This document shows, one piece after another, positions 35,665-55,500 of a stretch of DNA of 64,000 nucleotides. Source of the DNA: Taxillus chinensis (lineage: Eukaryota > Streptophyta > Magnoliopsida > Santalales > Loranthaceae); assembly GCA_023512835.1 (NCBI GenBank), contig CM042086.1, positions 7,226,299 to 7,290,298 on the forward strand, given 5' to 3'. Position numbers and translations under genes: made by a program. The notes under the pieces are model-generated. The model had not been told where the DNA came from, searched no databases, and saw only the letters and a program-made list of their open reading frames with translations. The stretch's first letter is position 1; each line of letters starts with the position of its first letter.

Positions 35665-38600
35665 ATGTACCAATGGAGGAAATTCGACTTCTTCGAGGAC
35701 AAATTCGCCGGCAAATCCTCGATTCCGGACGAGGTGAAGGGAAACATCGAGTGTTGTACGAGCGGGCGAGGCAAGATCGCGGTCGGATGCGACGACGGCG
35801 CCGTCTGTTTGCTCGATCGCGGTTTGAAGTTCAATTTTGGATTCCAACCTCACTCCTCTTCCGTTCTCTTTCTTCAGCAACTCAAGGTTTTTTTTCTTCT
35901 TCTTTTTTTGATGATTTGATTATCGTCATTCTTTGAATCATGGTCTCCTTGTTTTTTTTTTCAATTAATTAATTAAGTAGTTTGTAAAGTTTTTGAATCT
36001 CCATCCTTGCTTAGGCTCTTTTGTTGATTGTTGTATAGAAGATGAATTGACTGATTAAGAATACTTACCTACATCAAACAGCAAACAAAACCAATCAGAG
36101 ATGTTCGGAGTTAGAAAAGTGGACATTTGTTATATTTTACCAACAAAAAACAAAAAACCAAATCTGGGTAAGGATCCAACTATTGTAACATGTTGCAGTT
36201 GAGAGTAAAAATCTATATTAGCTGTCCAGCCTGCCCCAGTTTATGTGCATGGGCAAATAACTGTGGTACATCTTGATTTATTAAATTTATGTTTTTTTTT
36301 TTCAAACTAATTATATAGAATTATCTTCTAACCATGTATTGGGGGCAAATACAACTCAATTGAGTTTTTTCTTTCTTTCTTCAAATTCATTGTATGTTCC
36401 TTTTGTTTATTAAATTATTATGCATGTTGACAATTTTTTTTTTCGGTTGCTGAATCAGCAACGCAATTATTTAGTCACTGTTGGAGAAGATGAGCAAGTA
36501 TCTCAGCTATCAGATATGTGCTTGAAGGTTTTTGACCTTGATAAGATGCACCCAGAGGGGTCAAGCACCACAGGTCCTGAGTGCGTACAGATATTACGTA
36601 TATTTACTAACCAGTTTCCTGAAGCCAAGGTATTATTGTTACTTCTGTGTGGATTTTTATTTCTATTTTGGTCTTTCCAGTTGCTCCGCCGAAAATTTGT
36701 TTGGGTGAATTACTACAGCCCGAAAGCCCCTTTTGTTTAAAGATGTTGAATGTTCTGCAGATCACTTCTCTCCTAGTCTTAGAGGAAGCTCCACCAATAC
36801 TGCTTATTGCTATTGGATTAGATAATGGTTGCATTTACTGCATCAAAGGGGACATTGCACGTGAGCGTATCACTCGTTTTAGACTTCAGGTGGAGAATGC
36901 ATCAGACAAAAGCCACTCTTCTATTATAGGTCTTGGGTTTCGAGTCGATGATCAAGCTCTACAGCTGTTTGCAGTAACACCAGCCTCGGTAAGTGTGTTC
37001 AATTTACAATATCAACCTCCCAGGCGACAGACATTGGACCACATTGGAAGCGAAGTTAATAATGTTACCATGAGTGATCGCACGGTATGCTTTACTTGGC
37101 ACATTTCAATATTTGTTTGTAGATTGCATTATAAATAGCTTTATGTATTTTGTTTGTTAACTATCATTTCTATCGCTGTCTTGGAGCCAGGAACTGATAG
37201 TTGGTCGATCTGAGGCCATCTATTTTTATGAAGCTGATGGACGTGGTCCTTGTTGGGCTTTTGAAGGGGAGAAGAAATTTATTGGCTGGTTTCGTGGATA
37301 CCTTCTGTGTGTAATTGCAGATCAAAGAAATGGCAAGAATGTTTTCAATATCTATGACCTGAAGAATCGTCTAATTGCCCACAGTTTAGTGGTTAAAGAG
37401 GTTTCTCACATGCTTTGTGAATGGGGCAACATAATACTAATTATGGGTGACAAGTCAGCTTTATGCATTGGAGAGAAGGATATGGAGAGTAAATTAGATA
37501 TGCTTTTCAAGAAGAATCTATACACTGTAGCTATAAATCTTGTTCAAAGTCAGCAAGCTGATGCAGCTGCAACTGCTGAAGTCTTAAGGAAATATGGTGA
37601 TCATTTATATAGCAAACAAGAGTACGATGAAGCAATGGCTCAATATATCCACACCATTGGTCATCTTGAACCTTCCTTTGTAATTCAGAAATTTCTTGAT
37701 GCCCAAAGAATATACAACCTCACCAATTACTTGGAAAAATTGCATGAGAAGGGACTTGCATCTAAAGACCATACCACTCTTCTCTTGAACTGCTATACCA
37801 AATTAAAAGATGTTGAAAAGTTGAATGTTTTCATCAAAAGTGATGGCAGTGTTAGCGAGCATAAATTTGATGTAGAGACTGCGATAAGGGTCTGTCGGGC
37901 TGCTAATTATCATGAGCATGCAATGTATGTTGCTAAGAAAGCAGGAAAGCACGAGTGGTACTTAAAGATCTTAGTTGAAGACCTGGACAGGTTTGATGAA
38001 GCACTTCAATATATTGAGAGCCTAGAACCAAATCAAGCAGGGCTAACTGTGAAAGAATATGGTAAGATTCTTATACGGCACAAGCCACTGGAGACAATTG
38101 ATATACTTATTAGACTTTGCACGGTGGAAAGTGGATTGTCTAAAAAAGGGGCTACAAATAGCACATACTTATCTATCTTGCCATCACCTGTTGATTTTGT
38201 CAATATTTTCATACATCATCCTCAATCTCTTATGGATTTCCTTGAGAAGTATACTGAGAAGGTGAAGGAATCACCTGCTCAAGTGGAGATTCATAACACT
38301 CTCTTGGAGTTATACTTGTCCAAAGACTTGAACTTCCCAACAATCTCACAAGCCAACTCTGATGAAGACTATCATATTAGGATGGAAAGGTTATCGGGGG
38401 GAGCTGCCATGTCCAATGGGAAATTAGTTGACACGCACACAGATTCTGACAAGGGAAAAAATCGTTTGAAAAGACAGGAAAAGGGGCTACGCTTGCTAAA
38501 AAATGCATGGCCAGCTGACCTGGAACACCCGCAATATGATGTGGATCTTGCTATAATTCTTTGTGAAATGAATGGGTTTAGAGAAGGGCTTCTCTATCTA

Positions 38601-39707
38601 TATGAGAAGATGAAGCTTTTTAAAGAAGTGATTACATGCTACATGCAGGCCCATGACCATGAGGGATTGATTGCATGCTGCAAGAGGTTGGGGGATTCAG
38701 GTAGGGGTGGGGACGCATCTCTCTGGGCAGATCTGTTAAATTACTTTGGCGAGCTTGGGGAAGAATGCTCCAAAGAAGTGCGGGAGGTTTTGACATATAT
38801 TGAAAGGGATGACATCTTGCCTCCTATTCTTGTTCTTCAGATACTTTCGAAAAATCCTTGCCTCACTCTTTCTGTGATCAAGGATTATATTGCTCGAAAG
38901 CTTGAACAGGAGTCAAAGCTTATTGAAGAGGACCGCCGATCTATTGAGAAATATCAGGTTAACATTGATTCTGCAGCTTTCATTACTATTTCTTCAGCAT
39001 CTAAATTCTACTGGTTGCAGTTTGCAGTTGATGTGGGTGGCTAGATATGCTGAGATTTAAGTGTTTTAATGTATCATTTTTTTTTGCCACATTATGTTTA
39101 TACCGATACACATTCTCCGGAAGAGCAGTTGGACCCATCATGGTACATGCTTTTCATGTGAATTTTCCCTAGCAGTGAAAATCTTAATGGGATCACCGGC
39201 CCTTTTCTTATCATTACTCGAGGAAGAACCTTCCCACTATTTGAATACCTTACATGGATTGCCTACTAGTTGTTAATAGCAAGCCAATAACGCTAACATC
39301 GTGTTTTAATTGTGCAGGAAGAGACCACATCAATGAGAAAAGAGATCCAGGATCTTAGGACAAATGCCAGGATCTTCCAACTTAGCAAATGCACCGCATG
39401 CACCTTCACCCTCGATCTGCCTGCTGTCCACTTTATGTGCATGCATTCATTCCATCAGCGATGCCTCGGCGACAATGAAAAAGAATGTCCTGAATGTGCT
39501 CCCGAGTACAGATCTGTTTTGGAGATGAAAAGAAGCTTGGAGCAAAATGCCAAAGACCAAGGTCGATTTCTCCAGCAGGTAAAGAATTCAAAGGATGGGT
39601 TCTCAGTGATAGCCGAGTACTTCGGAAAGGGGCTCATTAGCAAGCCCAGTAATGGACCAGCAGGCACTCCCAGATCAGACAATGATACTTCCAGCCGTGA
39701 ATTCTAG
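35665..39707 (+). CDS. VPS11: Vacuolar protein sorting 11 (VPS11), HOPS/CORVET core subunit
   Basis: Scaffold subunit of the HOPS and CORVET tethering complexes for vacuole and endosome fusion. Five exons join to 957 residues: 35665-35886, 36459-36629, 36761-37084, 37191-38957 and 39318-39707. All introns fall between codons. The start MYQWRKFDFFEDKF matches the conserved family N-terminus. An N-terminal beta-propeller region (VTVGEDEQ, PPILLIAIGLDNGCIYC, LIVGRSEAIYFYEADG) precedes the clathrin-heavy-chain-like helical repeat (LYTVAINLVQSQQADAA, AMYVAKKAGKHEWYLKIL, LLYLYEKMKLFKEVI). A short coiled coil (TTSMRKEIQDLRTNARIFQL) follows, then a RING-H2 zinc finger starting C853-x2-C856 with MCMHSFHQRC and CPEC. 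Length and all domains agree with Arabidopsis VPS11. An AATAAA poly(A) signal lies at about 39910. Confidence 0.97.
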
Positions 39708-39949
39708 TTTGTCCAAAAAATTTCTTTGTGCTTCATTACTTTTCAATTGTTTTGCCTGAATTTATTCATGTATATTTTCAACGATAATTATGTCATGTGT
39801 GAACATTGTGCTTTCCTGCGATCTGGCATCATGAGGCTATTTCATTTAAGCAGCGAAGATGTTTTTCCTATTCGACAGGACTGCAAAAAAGGCTGTCGGG
39901 TGCAAGCAAAAATAAATATATAAATAACCGATCGATTCCATTTATCTGG

Positions 39950-40853
39950 AAAGTTTCATACACATCTATGTAAGAGGAAATTTCAATTGAAGCAGTCGTA
40001 AGTATGTTTAATTTGCCAACGAGTTTAAACAAAAGGGACCACAAAAGGAGGCAGTGTCATTGGTAATCCCGTTAGAGCATTGTCACATATGATTAAAATC
40101 TTCAAATATATATTTTAGTTAAAATCTTTATTAAATTATATATTTTAATTCATTGGTTCTTTAAATTAAATTAGATATTTTATAATTATAATTAATACTT
40201 TGAGAGCTTTTTATACTTTAAGCTTGGTTAAGCTTGGTTGGGGTGTTTTTTATTTTCGTTTTTAAAATATAATAATTATTTTTGGTACAGAAAAATAAAA
40301 ATTAAAAATATTAAAAAAAATTATTTTTATTTTTTATGTCTTAAAGAATGAAAATAATATTTTATTATTTTTAATTTTATATTTTTTATATTCGAAAATA
40401 ACTATCATATTTTAAAAACGAAAATAAAAAATAGGAAACAAATATGCTCTTTTAGTATTCGATCGCCTATGCGCCTACACCTCTCCTAATTTGACAGTGC
40501 CTTGGATAACTAACTACACCTCCGCGCATTGCTTCCTCTGCCATTGCCAATACTAGGGTAGCTAATTAGTGAAACAACATAAGTGGGTTGCTGTATCTGG
40601 TTTGCTGCGGACGCTAAGCCCAATTGGCAAACATTCCTGCATTAAATAATTCCCATCATAGCTTCTAATTCTAACCAGTATGGTACGGGTCGCTGATGAT
40701 GGCTCTGTAGCTATTTATGTAATAAATAATAATAATAATAATAATAAATAAAGTACCGATTGACCCACAAGCGAAACAAACCCGAAACATATAGAAATCG
40801 GATCGGGTTGAGTACGTAAACCCTTGGTGGGTCCTACACTCGACCTGCAGAAG
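39950..40853. other. Intergenic AT-rich sequence
   Basis: Nothing gene-like seen. It contains A/T-rich low-complexity DNA and an AAT microsatellite at about 40722-40749 just upstream of the methyltransferase gene. Confidence 0.6.
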
Positions 40854-40974
40854 ATGCGAGCATTGGAATCCATGGCCGCCGTGGAAAGGGGTGAAGTAGA
40901 CGATGACGATATCGTTTGTTTGGATGAATCTTTCTTCGTTAACGACGAGTACGACTGTCTTTCTCTCTTACGTT

Positions 40975-41048
<74 letters not shown>

Positions 41049-43291
41049 ACACATACACACATAAAATATGTACATGTTTTCATCGTACCTTAATATATCG
41101 TCTGTCTCTAATAATTTTGTGGTGGCGATTTCGCAGCTACCAGCTCACTACATTTTCGTTCGGGTCTCATGTTCTTGAGCTTCTCTGTCTCCAATCTGCT
41201 TCAAGTGAGATTGGACTTTGTTTATGAAGTATTTCAACAAACAAACACAAATTCATATGCTCCCCCGACTGCTTCTCTGATTTGATTTTATTATTTTTCT
41301 TACGCATATGTACGCCCGTCCTAATACAATGGACATTTCCATTGATTTCTATAATTGAAGCAAGGTGGGTAATAGAGTTTGCATCGATCAAGCAGCAAAC
41401 CCCACCGTGTGGCTGTGGCTGTGGCTCGTAGTTTTACTTTTACGTGCTTTAGGGTTTCAGGGGTTTGTCCTGTGGCGTCAATATCTTATTAGGAATGTTC
41501 CCTATATGCCATATCTTTTTAATGTCCAACACGGAAACTAACTACATTTGGGACAGCTGATTTTGATCTGACAGGGCAGTTGGTATGGCCTGGTGCCATT
41601 TTGTTGAACGACTATATTTCAAAGAATACAGACATGCTTCAGGGATGTTCTGTTATTGAATTAGGCTCTGGAGTTGGTAAGCAATAGTGTCGACTTCCAG
41701 AAAACATAATCAAAATGCAATATGGTGCCCCTTTTGTTTGTTTGTTTGTTTGTTTGTTTGTTTGTTTGTTTTCTCTTATTTTTTTATTTTTGTGAGTGAT
41801 ATGATCTGGGTTGTTATTTTTTTATTCAATGAATCTCTTTTATTACCGCCAACTCACCCCTCCACAGCATGAGCTTGGCCTTAGTAGCAAAACAATATGT
41901 ATCTTATTCACATCGTTTTCTGTCCAAGGCACATGTCTTCAATTCTCCTTGTAATATCTCATATTGACATCTATTCCTTATTTCTTGTTATGCATTGGTT
42001 GGAACTGATGACTACATTTTAATTTAAAAAAAAATAGCCCGTGTAGTACTTGTTGGGTAATTTAGCCCTTGCAGTATTTGATCCATCTTCATGGTGTAGA
42101 CATTCTGCTTCCCTTCTGAATGAATCACAGGTGTTACTGGAATTCTCTGTAGCAGGTTCTGCCGTGAAGTTGTGTTGACCGATCATAATGAAGAAGTACT
42201 CAAGGCAAGGTCCTGCAATTGATGACACTGTTTAAACTGCTGGAAGATTTCGCCTGTAACGTTTTTGTAGTGCAACTCTTTATGTTAGCCTGTCGTCCTT
42301 TTTCAGATTTTGAAGAAAAATATAGAGCTGCAATCACCTTCTGATCTTTCACATTCTTGTGTTGGTAAGGAAATCGAAGGTACCAGACTCCGTCTCTTGT
42401 TTAAGCTAACATCTTCTTTATCATTTTTTTTAAATCTCGTAATTTTTTCTTTCAGGATTAGTAGCTGAGCAGCTAGAATGGGGCAATACTAGTCAGATCA
42501 ACAACATTCTACAAAGCCATTCAGAAGGCTTTGATTTGATTCTTGGAGCTGACATTTATATCCTGTTTTATATTTTTCCAATTTACAATCAATAAAGATA
42601 TTTAAAATAATAAATAACTCAATTGTGCACATCTCATAGTTGGACACTAAACATTGTTGATTTTTCGCAACAATAAGTCATACCAATTAGCTGTGCTTTA
42701 CTAAATATTTTTAAATGGAAATTGAATAATGTTTCTTTGACAGTATGTAAGCTTTCAACAGTCCAGTATCCCTCTGCTTTTTAATACCGTGGAAAAAATT
42801 CTTCGCGCCAGGGAACGTGGTCAATGCATGTTCATACTCGCCTATGTATCACGAGCCAAAATGTAATAACCCATTTGATAATTTGTGCTTCTCTTCATTG
42901 CTTTTATGATGGTGGCAATTGTAACTGATAATTCATACTCAGTTCTTTTGACCATCGTGTTGCAATTGATGCATTCAACTTTATTTTTTTCCTGGTTCCT
43001 GCCAGGCAATCTTAACTTTCCTAAATGTTATCATGAGAATGTGAGTTCCACTGCCAGTGAATTCTACTAGCCGTGATCGTACCAATCTAAACATTGTTGA
43101 TGATATCAATATGCTTTCCTTCTTTCCAAGAAGATTTCATGAATATTTGTTATCTATCATTTCGCTGCAGGATGGATGCCATGGTTATAAGCGAAGCTCA
43201 TGGACATGGGATGCGAGTGGATGAAGTTCCTGGAACCCGGTCTGTGGTCAAGAATTGTGAAGGAGTCATATTTGAGATCACGCTCCAGTAA
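40854..43291 (+). CDS. METTL21/22-type S-adenosylmethionine-dependent protein methyltransferase
   Basis: Predicted lysine methyltransferase of the Methyltransf_16 family. Eight exons close in frame to 251 residues: 40854-40948, 41137-41204, 41557-41676, 42131-42204, 42307-42364, 42456-42564, 42752-42862 and 43171-43291. Signatures: FDLTGQLVWPGAILLNDYI, SAM-binding motif I VIELGSGVGVTGIL (from residue 87), EVVLTDHNEEVLKILKKNIE, EQLEWGN, then DLILGADIY (the DxxY-like catalytic stretch) and FILAYVSRAK. The intron after exon 4 has a GC donor (CTCAAG|GCAAGG). Exon 5 has a second donor 15 bases downstream (42379) in the same phase. The exon 6/7 junction is the weakest call: 42564|GT...AAG|42752 gives GADIYILFQQSSIPLLF. 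A second in-frame ATG is at 40872. Substrate unknown. Confidence 0.86.
40977..41038 (+). repeat. Compound CT/TA microsatellite in methyltransferase intron 1
   Basis: About 18 CT units run directly into about 13 TA units, 30 bases after the exon 1 donor. A (TTTG)n tract at 41732-41771 lies in intron 3 of the same gene. Confidence 0.9.
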
Positions 43292-43315
43292 AAGCATCGA
43301 ATTGAATGAAGCCGA

Positions 43316-43510
43316 CCCATTAAAGCTTTTATTGTTTCCATCCATGTCAAGAGCGATGTGGGTTGTTGTAAATGGCAGAAATTCCTGGAGAGACCAATGA
43401 TGGATTGAGGATTGCTTTCAGGTTTCGAGATATAGTTTCCTGAGGCAGAACAGAACAATATCTCGTGCAATTGGGTCCAACCCATTAAAGCTTTTTTTGT
43501 TTCCATCCAT
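43316..43510 (+). repeat. 30 bp direct repeat downstream of the methyltransferase stop
   Basis: The segments 43316-43345 and 43481-43510 (cccattaaagctttt.ttgtttccatccat) are identical except for one base. Both probably lie in the 3' untranslated region. Confidence 0.8.
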
Positions 43511-43904
43511 CGTAAAATGTTATATTGCAGTGAATAACATTTTTAAAATAAAAAAATTTTGCAACGCAAGTTATTCTCCAGGAATAGTTTGAGCATTCAT
43601 TATTAGATAATTACTGGTATCTTTTACGATTATTACAACTTTTTATTTATAAGTTCAATTTATAAAAGGTGTATATGTATTAATTATCTAATGATTTCAA
43701 TCAAATAACCTAAATATTTCCATATAAAAAATTAATTCTTTATAAATCAATTGACTTAAAATAAAGTTTGTCTTGTTATAGTTTCATGTAATAGTGTTAT
43801 TGTTGATGTACTCGAAAAAGAAATATACGGCTCCATCTAAATCCTCAGTTATCCATCCCACAGGGGAAGTCCATCTGTGTGTCACTTCATTTGATTTGCT
43901 GGAG

Positions 43905-44190
43905 GCTGGAGCATATCCCCCGGATTATAAAGGGTGAACAGAAAGAGTCTCTCACCCCCGTATACCAGATTGGAATGAAATTGTGAGTGCCATCCCAGAC
44001 AGTGCTCCGGGTCCGGATGGTTACACTGGCCTTTTTTGCTTACAGAATTTGGATACATTAAAGAGGATTTAATGGCCATGCTTGAATTGAAACTTTTTTT
44101 TAAAGGGGGGTTCAGCTGCCCGCAACCGTGGAGCAACTATGCCTGCTCTTATTCCGAAAGTAGAGATGCCCACGTCCTTAATAGAAATGA
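43905..44190 (+). mobile_element. LINE reverse-transcriptase fragment
   Basis: Frameshifted translation reads SHPRIPDWNEIVSAI followed by SAPGPDGYTGLF, the conserved start of a LINE RT domain, then pieces resembling EDLMAM..FFKGG..LP. Only ~280 bases are recognisable. It is a separate relic from the LINE at 1391-5270 and lacks all other domains. Confidence 0.7.
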
Positions 44191-44819
44191 GATTCATTGG
44201 CAAAAGGCGACTAGGGCAATGCAGGAGGAGGGGGCGGTGAGGGGGGGACGGGGGCGGCAGGGGAAGGGCAGCGTAGAGGATGAGGTGGCAGCGTAGACAG
44301 CACTGGAGAGATTGTTCGTAATGGTAAATGATGACGTGATATTTTAGCTAAAAATTTAAAAAAATAAATAAATTTATTTACATTTATTGTTATATCCAAT
44401 GCAAAATTATTAGACTCATATTTCTATATAACGGATCATATAGCTAATCTAATGAAAATACTCTAACGTAACGTGTGGTTGAAAGTGAAATCCGAAGGCT
44501 GAATATGATTGATTTGAGAGGATGTTCGGAATATATTAGACATTTAATCTAGTTATATTTAATTCATAGATACTCATTAATTATAAATATTTTTTTTTCA
44601 CTTAATTAATTCAATAAATATAATTTTAAAAGTATTTTAATTTTTAAAGTAATTAATAAATATTTAATAAATTAAAAACAAAAGTATTTTATAAATATAA
44701 AAGACATAAATTTATTATTATTATTATAATTTTTTAAAATAAACTATCCTCTTCCTCCATGACCCCCCCTCCCTTGCTCCCAGCACCGCCCCCATCCTCC
44801 CTCCCTCCGGCCATTCCCA

Positions 44820-45180
44820 CCTTACCTCCCTCCGACCATATTTTTTTGGATTCCATTAACTATTATTTCTGACAAAAACTTTAAACGAAATTTTACATAT
44901 AATAGCCTAATTTGAGACCATTTTTTATTTATACATATCGATGAGACACACAGCTCTCAAGCTCTCACAGGAGATTTACCGCTCTCCGATTTCAGAAAAT
45001 ATATTTTTTGCCTCTAAATTTAAATTTTATGTCATGTTTTTTTTCTCTTTTATCCAGATGGACTGCTCGCAGCCCTTGCTTCTATCCCCCGCTCTTTCTC
45101 ACTCTCTAGCTCATATGTGATGCACTGCACATTAAATTTTACGTAACTGACAAGGCAATTGACACATAACCCAAAACGCA
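44820..45180 (-). repeat. Dispersed repeat, copy B (inverted relative to copy A)
   Basis: On the minus strand the segment reads ctggataaaaga...catgacataaaatttaaatttagaggc...gtttaaagtttttgtcagaaat. It aligns with 34560-34800 over several blocks of 20-45 bases with gaps. No coding capacity; family unknown. Confidence 0.6.
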
Positions 45181-45354
45181 AATATTATTAGTAAATATTA
45201 TTTTTCTTATAATATTAGTAATACTGAATCTTTGATTCCTATTTTTAGAAGTACAGAACTTATCGTGGAAGACATTCCTCCGATGTGGTAGCAAATATTA
45301 TTGCCGTGTACACATTTGTATTGCTGTTAACCTCTCCGTTAACCGCAGCGTCTT

Positions 45355-45790
45355 CTTCATGTGTATCTCATCCGTCTCATCCTCCTCTGCAACTACCACC
45401 CTAGGCATTCTGGCCTTCGACATGTCCAAGATCATAGCATGCCTCCTCTCCCACAAGTCCCTCGCCGAAAATCATCAAGCTCCAAAAAGACACTCTTACC
45501 TCAACTCGTGGGACCAAGGCTTCCTGTACCTAGCTTGCATCGAGGTCCTTGAGGATCTCGAATTTCTTGCAGGTTCACAAGCTGAGGGACGCATCCCTTG
45601 CCACCATGGTCGGCCTCATAGCCCGTGCCATCAGTGCTGTCTACACCAGCATTGGGGTCCCCTTCAGACCCCACATCTCCATCTCCACACCACGCGCTTC
45701 TTGGCATCCAATAAGCACATATGTCAGCAAGGAGTTCCGGGCTGGCACTGCAGCATTAAGGCAAGTCATGTGCTACACACAACGGATGTG
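45355..45790 (+). pseudogene. Relic of a DUF3475/DUF668 gene (PSK SIMULATOR-like family)
   Basis: Fragments in two frames resemble this plant family. The block TTLGILAFDMSKIIACLLSH with KSLAE corresponds to the N-terminal DUF3475 segment, then LACIEVLEDLEFL fits the following helix. VHKLRDASLATMVGLIARAI with SAVYTSIGVPF fits the linker before DUF668. At least one frameshift lies between the first two blocks, near 45465, and most of the ~500-600 codon protein is absent. Probably a decayed retrocopy or gene fragment. Identification rests on remembered family patterns and is uncertain. Confidence 0.5.
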
Positions 45791-46201
45791 TACGTAAATT
45801 TTGATTAAAGGAAATCTCTTCAACTTGGATTAAACGTAAATTCTGTCCTCTAAAATTGTGGTGTTCTCAATTTTATTAAAAATAAAAACTTTCAACGTAG
45901 CCGATATAAATAAAAAAGCAGTGCTACATATCCCATCACCATTTTCCCAAGACACCGAGAGCCGCGTGACAATTCTTAGTATTTTCGATAAAAATGGTAG
46001 GACACTTTACTTTTTCTAAATCAAAAAATAAAAGAAAACAAATGATTCTCGACTTAATTTATCATTTTCATTAGAGGAGCTCAAAATTTCAAAAAAAAAA
46101 AAAAAAAAGTTTTCCTTGCGGACAATAATATACATCAGACCAGCATGTGCGCTATTTTACAGTTCGTAAGCCATGCCTGGAAAGACACCGGGCATTCAGC
46201 G

Positions 46202-53670
<7,469 letters not shown>

Positions 53671-53699
53671 CGTTGAACTCGAACCAACCTGCTCGCTTA

Positions 53700-55500
53700 G
53701 ACAGAGGCACACACCGACTTAGAGACATTGAGCAGTTTTTTCAATATGGACCGGTCGGACCGGGTTTAATTGGACCGGGTCTAAAAAGACTGCTTAATGC
53801 ATGCCGGGAAAAAAGGGTAAAACTAAAAGTTAATAATAGTGAAAATATCCTGTGATTTTTTATTTTTATTTTTACAGTAATTTTAGCATTTTGTTAAATT
53901 TGTAGTTGTATTTAACTAAATATTATTTGACAATTATTTGGCAACGCCCTTGGCGGCACCCACTTTAATCCCACCAGCACCGCCTCCTTATTTTCAATAC
54001 ACTAAATGTATTTTTTTTTTAAATTGCCAATAATATTTTTTGTCACCTCAACTAATGACCCTCACGTTCTCCATGTTATTGATATTCGCAGTGGACCTCA
54101 CGTTCTTGGCCACATGTACTTGCCACCAACAATATAAAAATCACACATAGATTGGCTAAACTGTGCAATTTTTTATTCCGAATTGCGTGGTTTGGTTTAG
54201 ATTGGAGTCTTCTGGTGTTCTATCTGAAATGGCTACGGGTCCGTTTCATGAATCATAATATACTAATGTTGATAATTTTTGTTTTCAAATCTAGTATAGT
54301 TCTTAATTTTCAAGACTTTTTCTCAAAATTTAGAAGTTTTTTATAATTACCAATGACATTCAAATTGAAGTTAGATTTAGTTGTCAAATCATGTGTTGTT
54401 TTTCTTAATTTTTGCAGTACAACATTAATTATAAAAATTTACATTAAAATTTACAATTAAAATTATATATTTGAATTTGGTAGGATTTTTATTTTATTTT
54501 TTTATTGTAAGGCGTATTTAATTTTTAGTTTTAAATTTTAAGAATATTTTTTAGTATGAAACTAACAAAATTTACATTAAATTTTATAAAAATTTAAAAA
54601 AATTAGTGAACAAAGTAGAAAAATATAATGAAAATTTTATTGGACTCTCCGGTCAAAATTGAATTTATATATAAAAATAGTTCAAAATAGCTTTTAAAAA
54701 ACGCCGCATGTTTTTAAAATATAATTCACAAATTAAATAATTTTAAATTGAAGTGCAATCAATGTTAATTTTTTGAATTCAAATACTAAATTTTACTTGG
54801 ATTTATCATACCAAACAAATCAAAAATCTTCAAATATCATTATCCTGTAGTATTGTGATTAATATTTATTGATTTGGTTTGATTATTGAAAAGAAGCTCA
54901 CTTTGAACAACTCCTTTAATCTATGTTGTCGTCTTATATGACTAAAAGTGTGGAAATCCCTAAATTTGAAATTGTACATACTTGTCATGTGATCAAGTTA
55001 AGAATTATCAACAAAAACAAAAATAAATTTGTTAACGTAATTATATGATAATATTGTTTTATTAATGAGATTATATGAATCAATATACTGGATTTTATGG
55101 TGTGAATAGATATATTTTTATATAATATATTTTTAAAATGTATATCACAACAATATATTATGGTTAATGGTTTTTCTTCTAATCTTCGGTCTTTTATATA
55201 AATATTATTCTTCATTGTACAACCATTATCAATATAAATCTATAACTTTCCTTTTTTGTTTACAGGGTATTATAGCTATTCTTTCAATATTTTTTTACAT
55301 AATTCTCTTGTTATTGCCTTTCGATTTTTAGTGCATCTGTTATTGGCTTTTTAATACATTTCTTACCTCTTTATCTTTTCACCTCAAAATAAAGAAATAT
55401 GATATTAAAAAACCTATTGCAACAGATTTGACGGGCTCTGATTATAATATGTGGGTTCAATGAGTGAAGTGTTTATTTATATATCATAAACTCTAGCGTA
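53700..55500. other. Intergenic region between SufS and the copia relic
   Basis: The first ~100 bases (ggaccggtcggaccggg words near 53750) are the likely SufS promoter. The remainder is AT-rich with no supported gene. The left end of the copia element could not be located within it. Confidence 0.5.
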
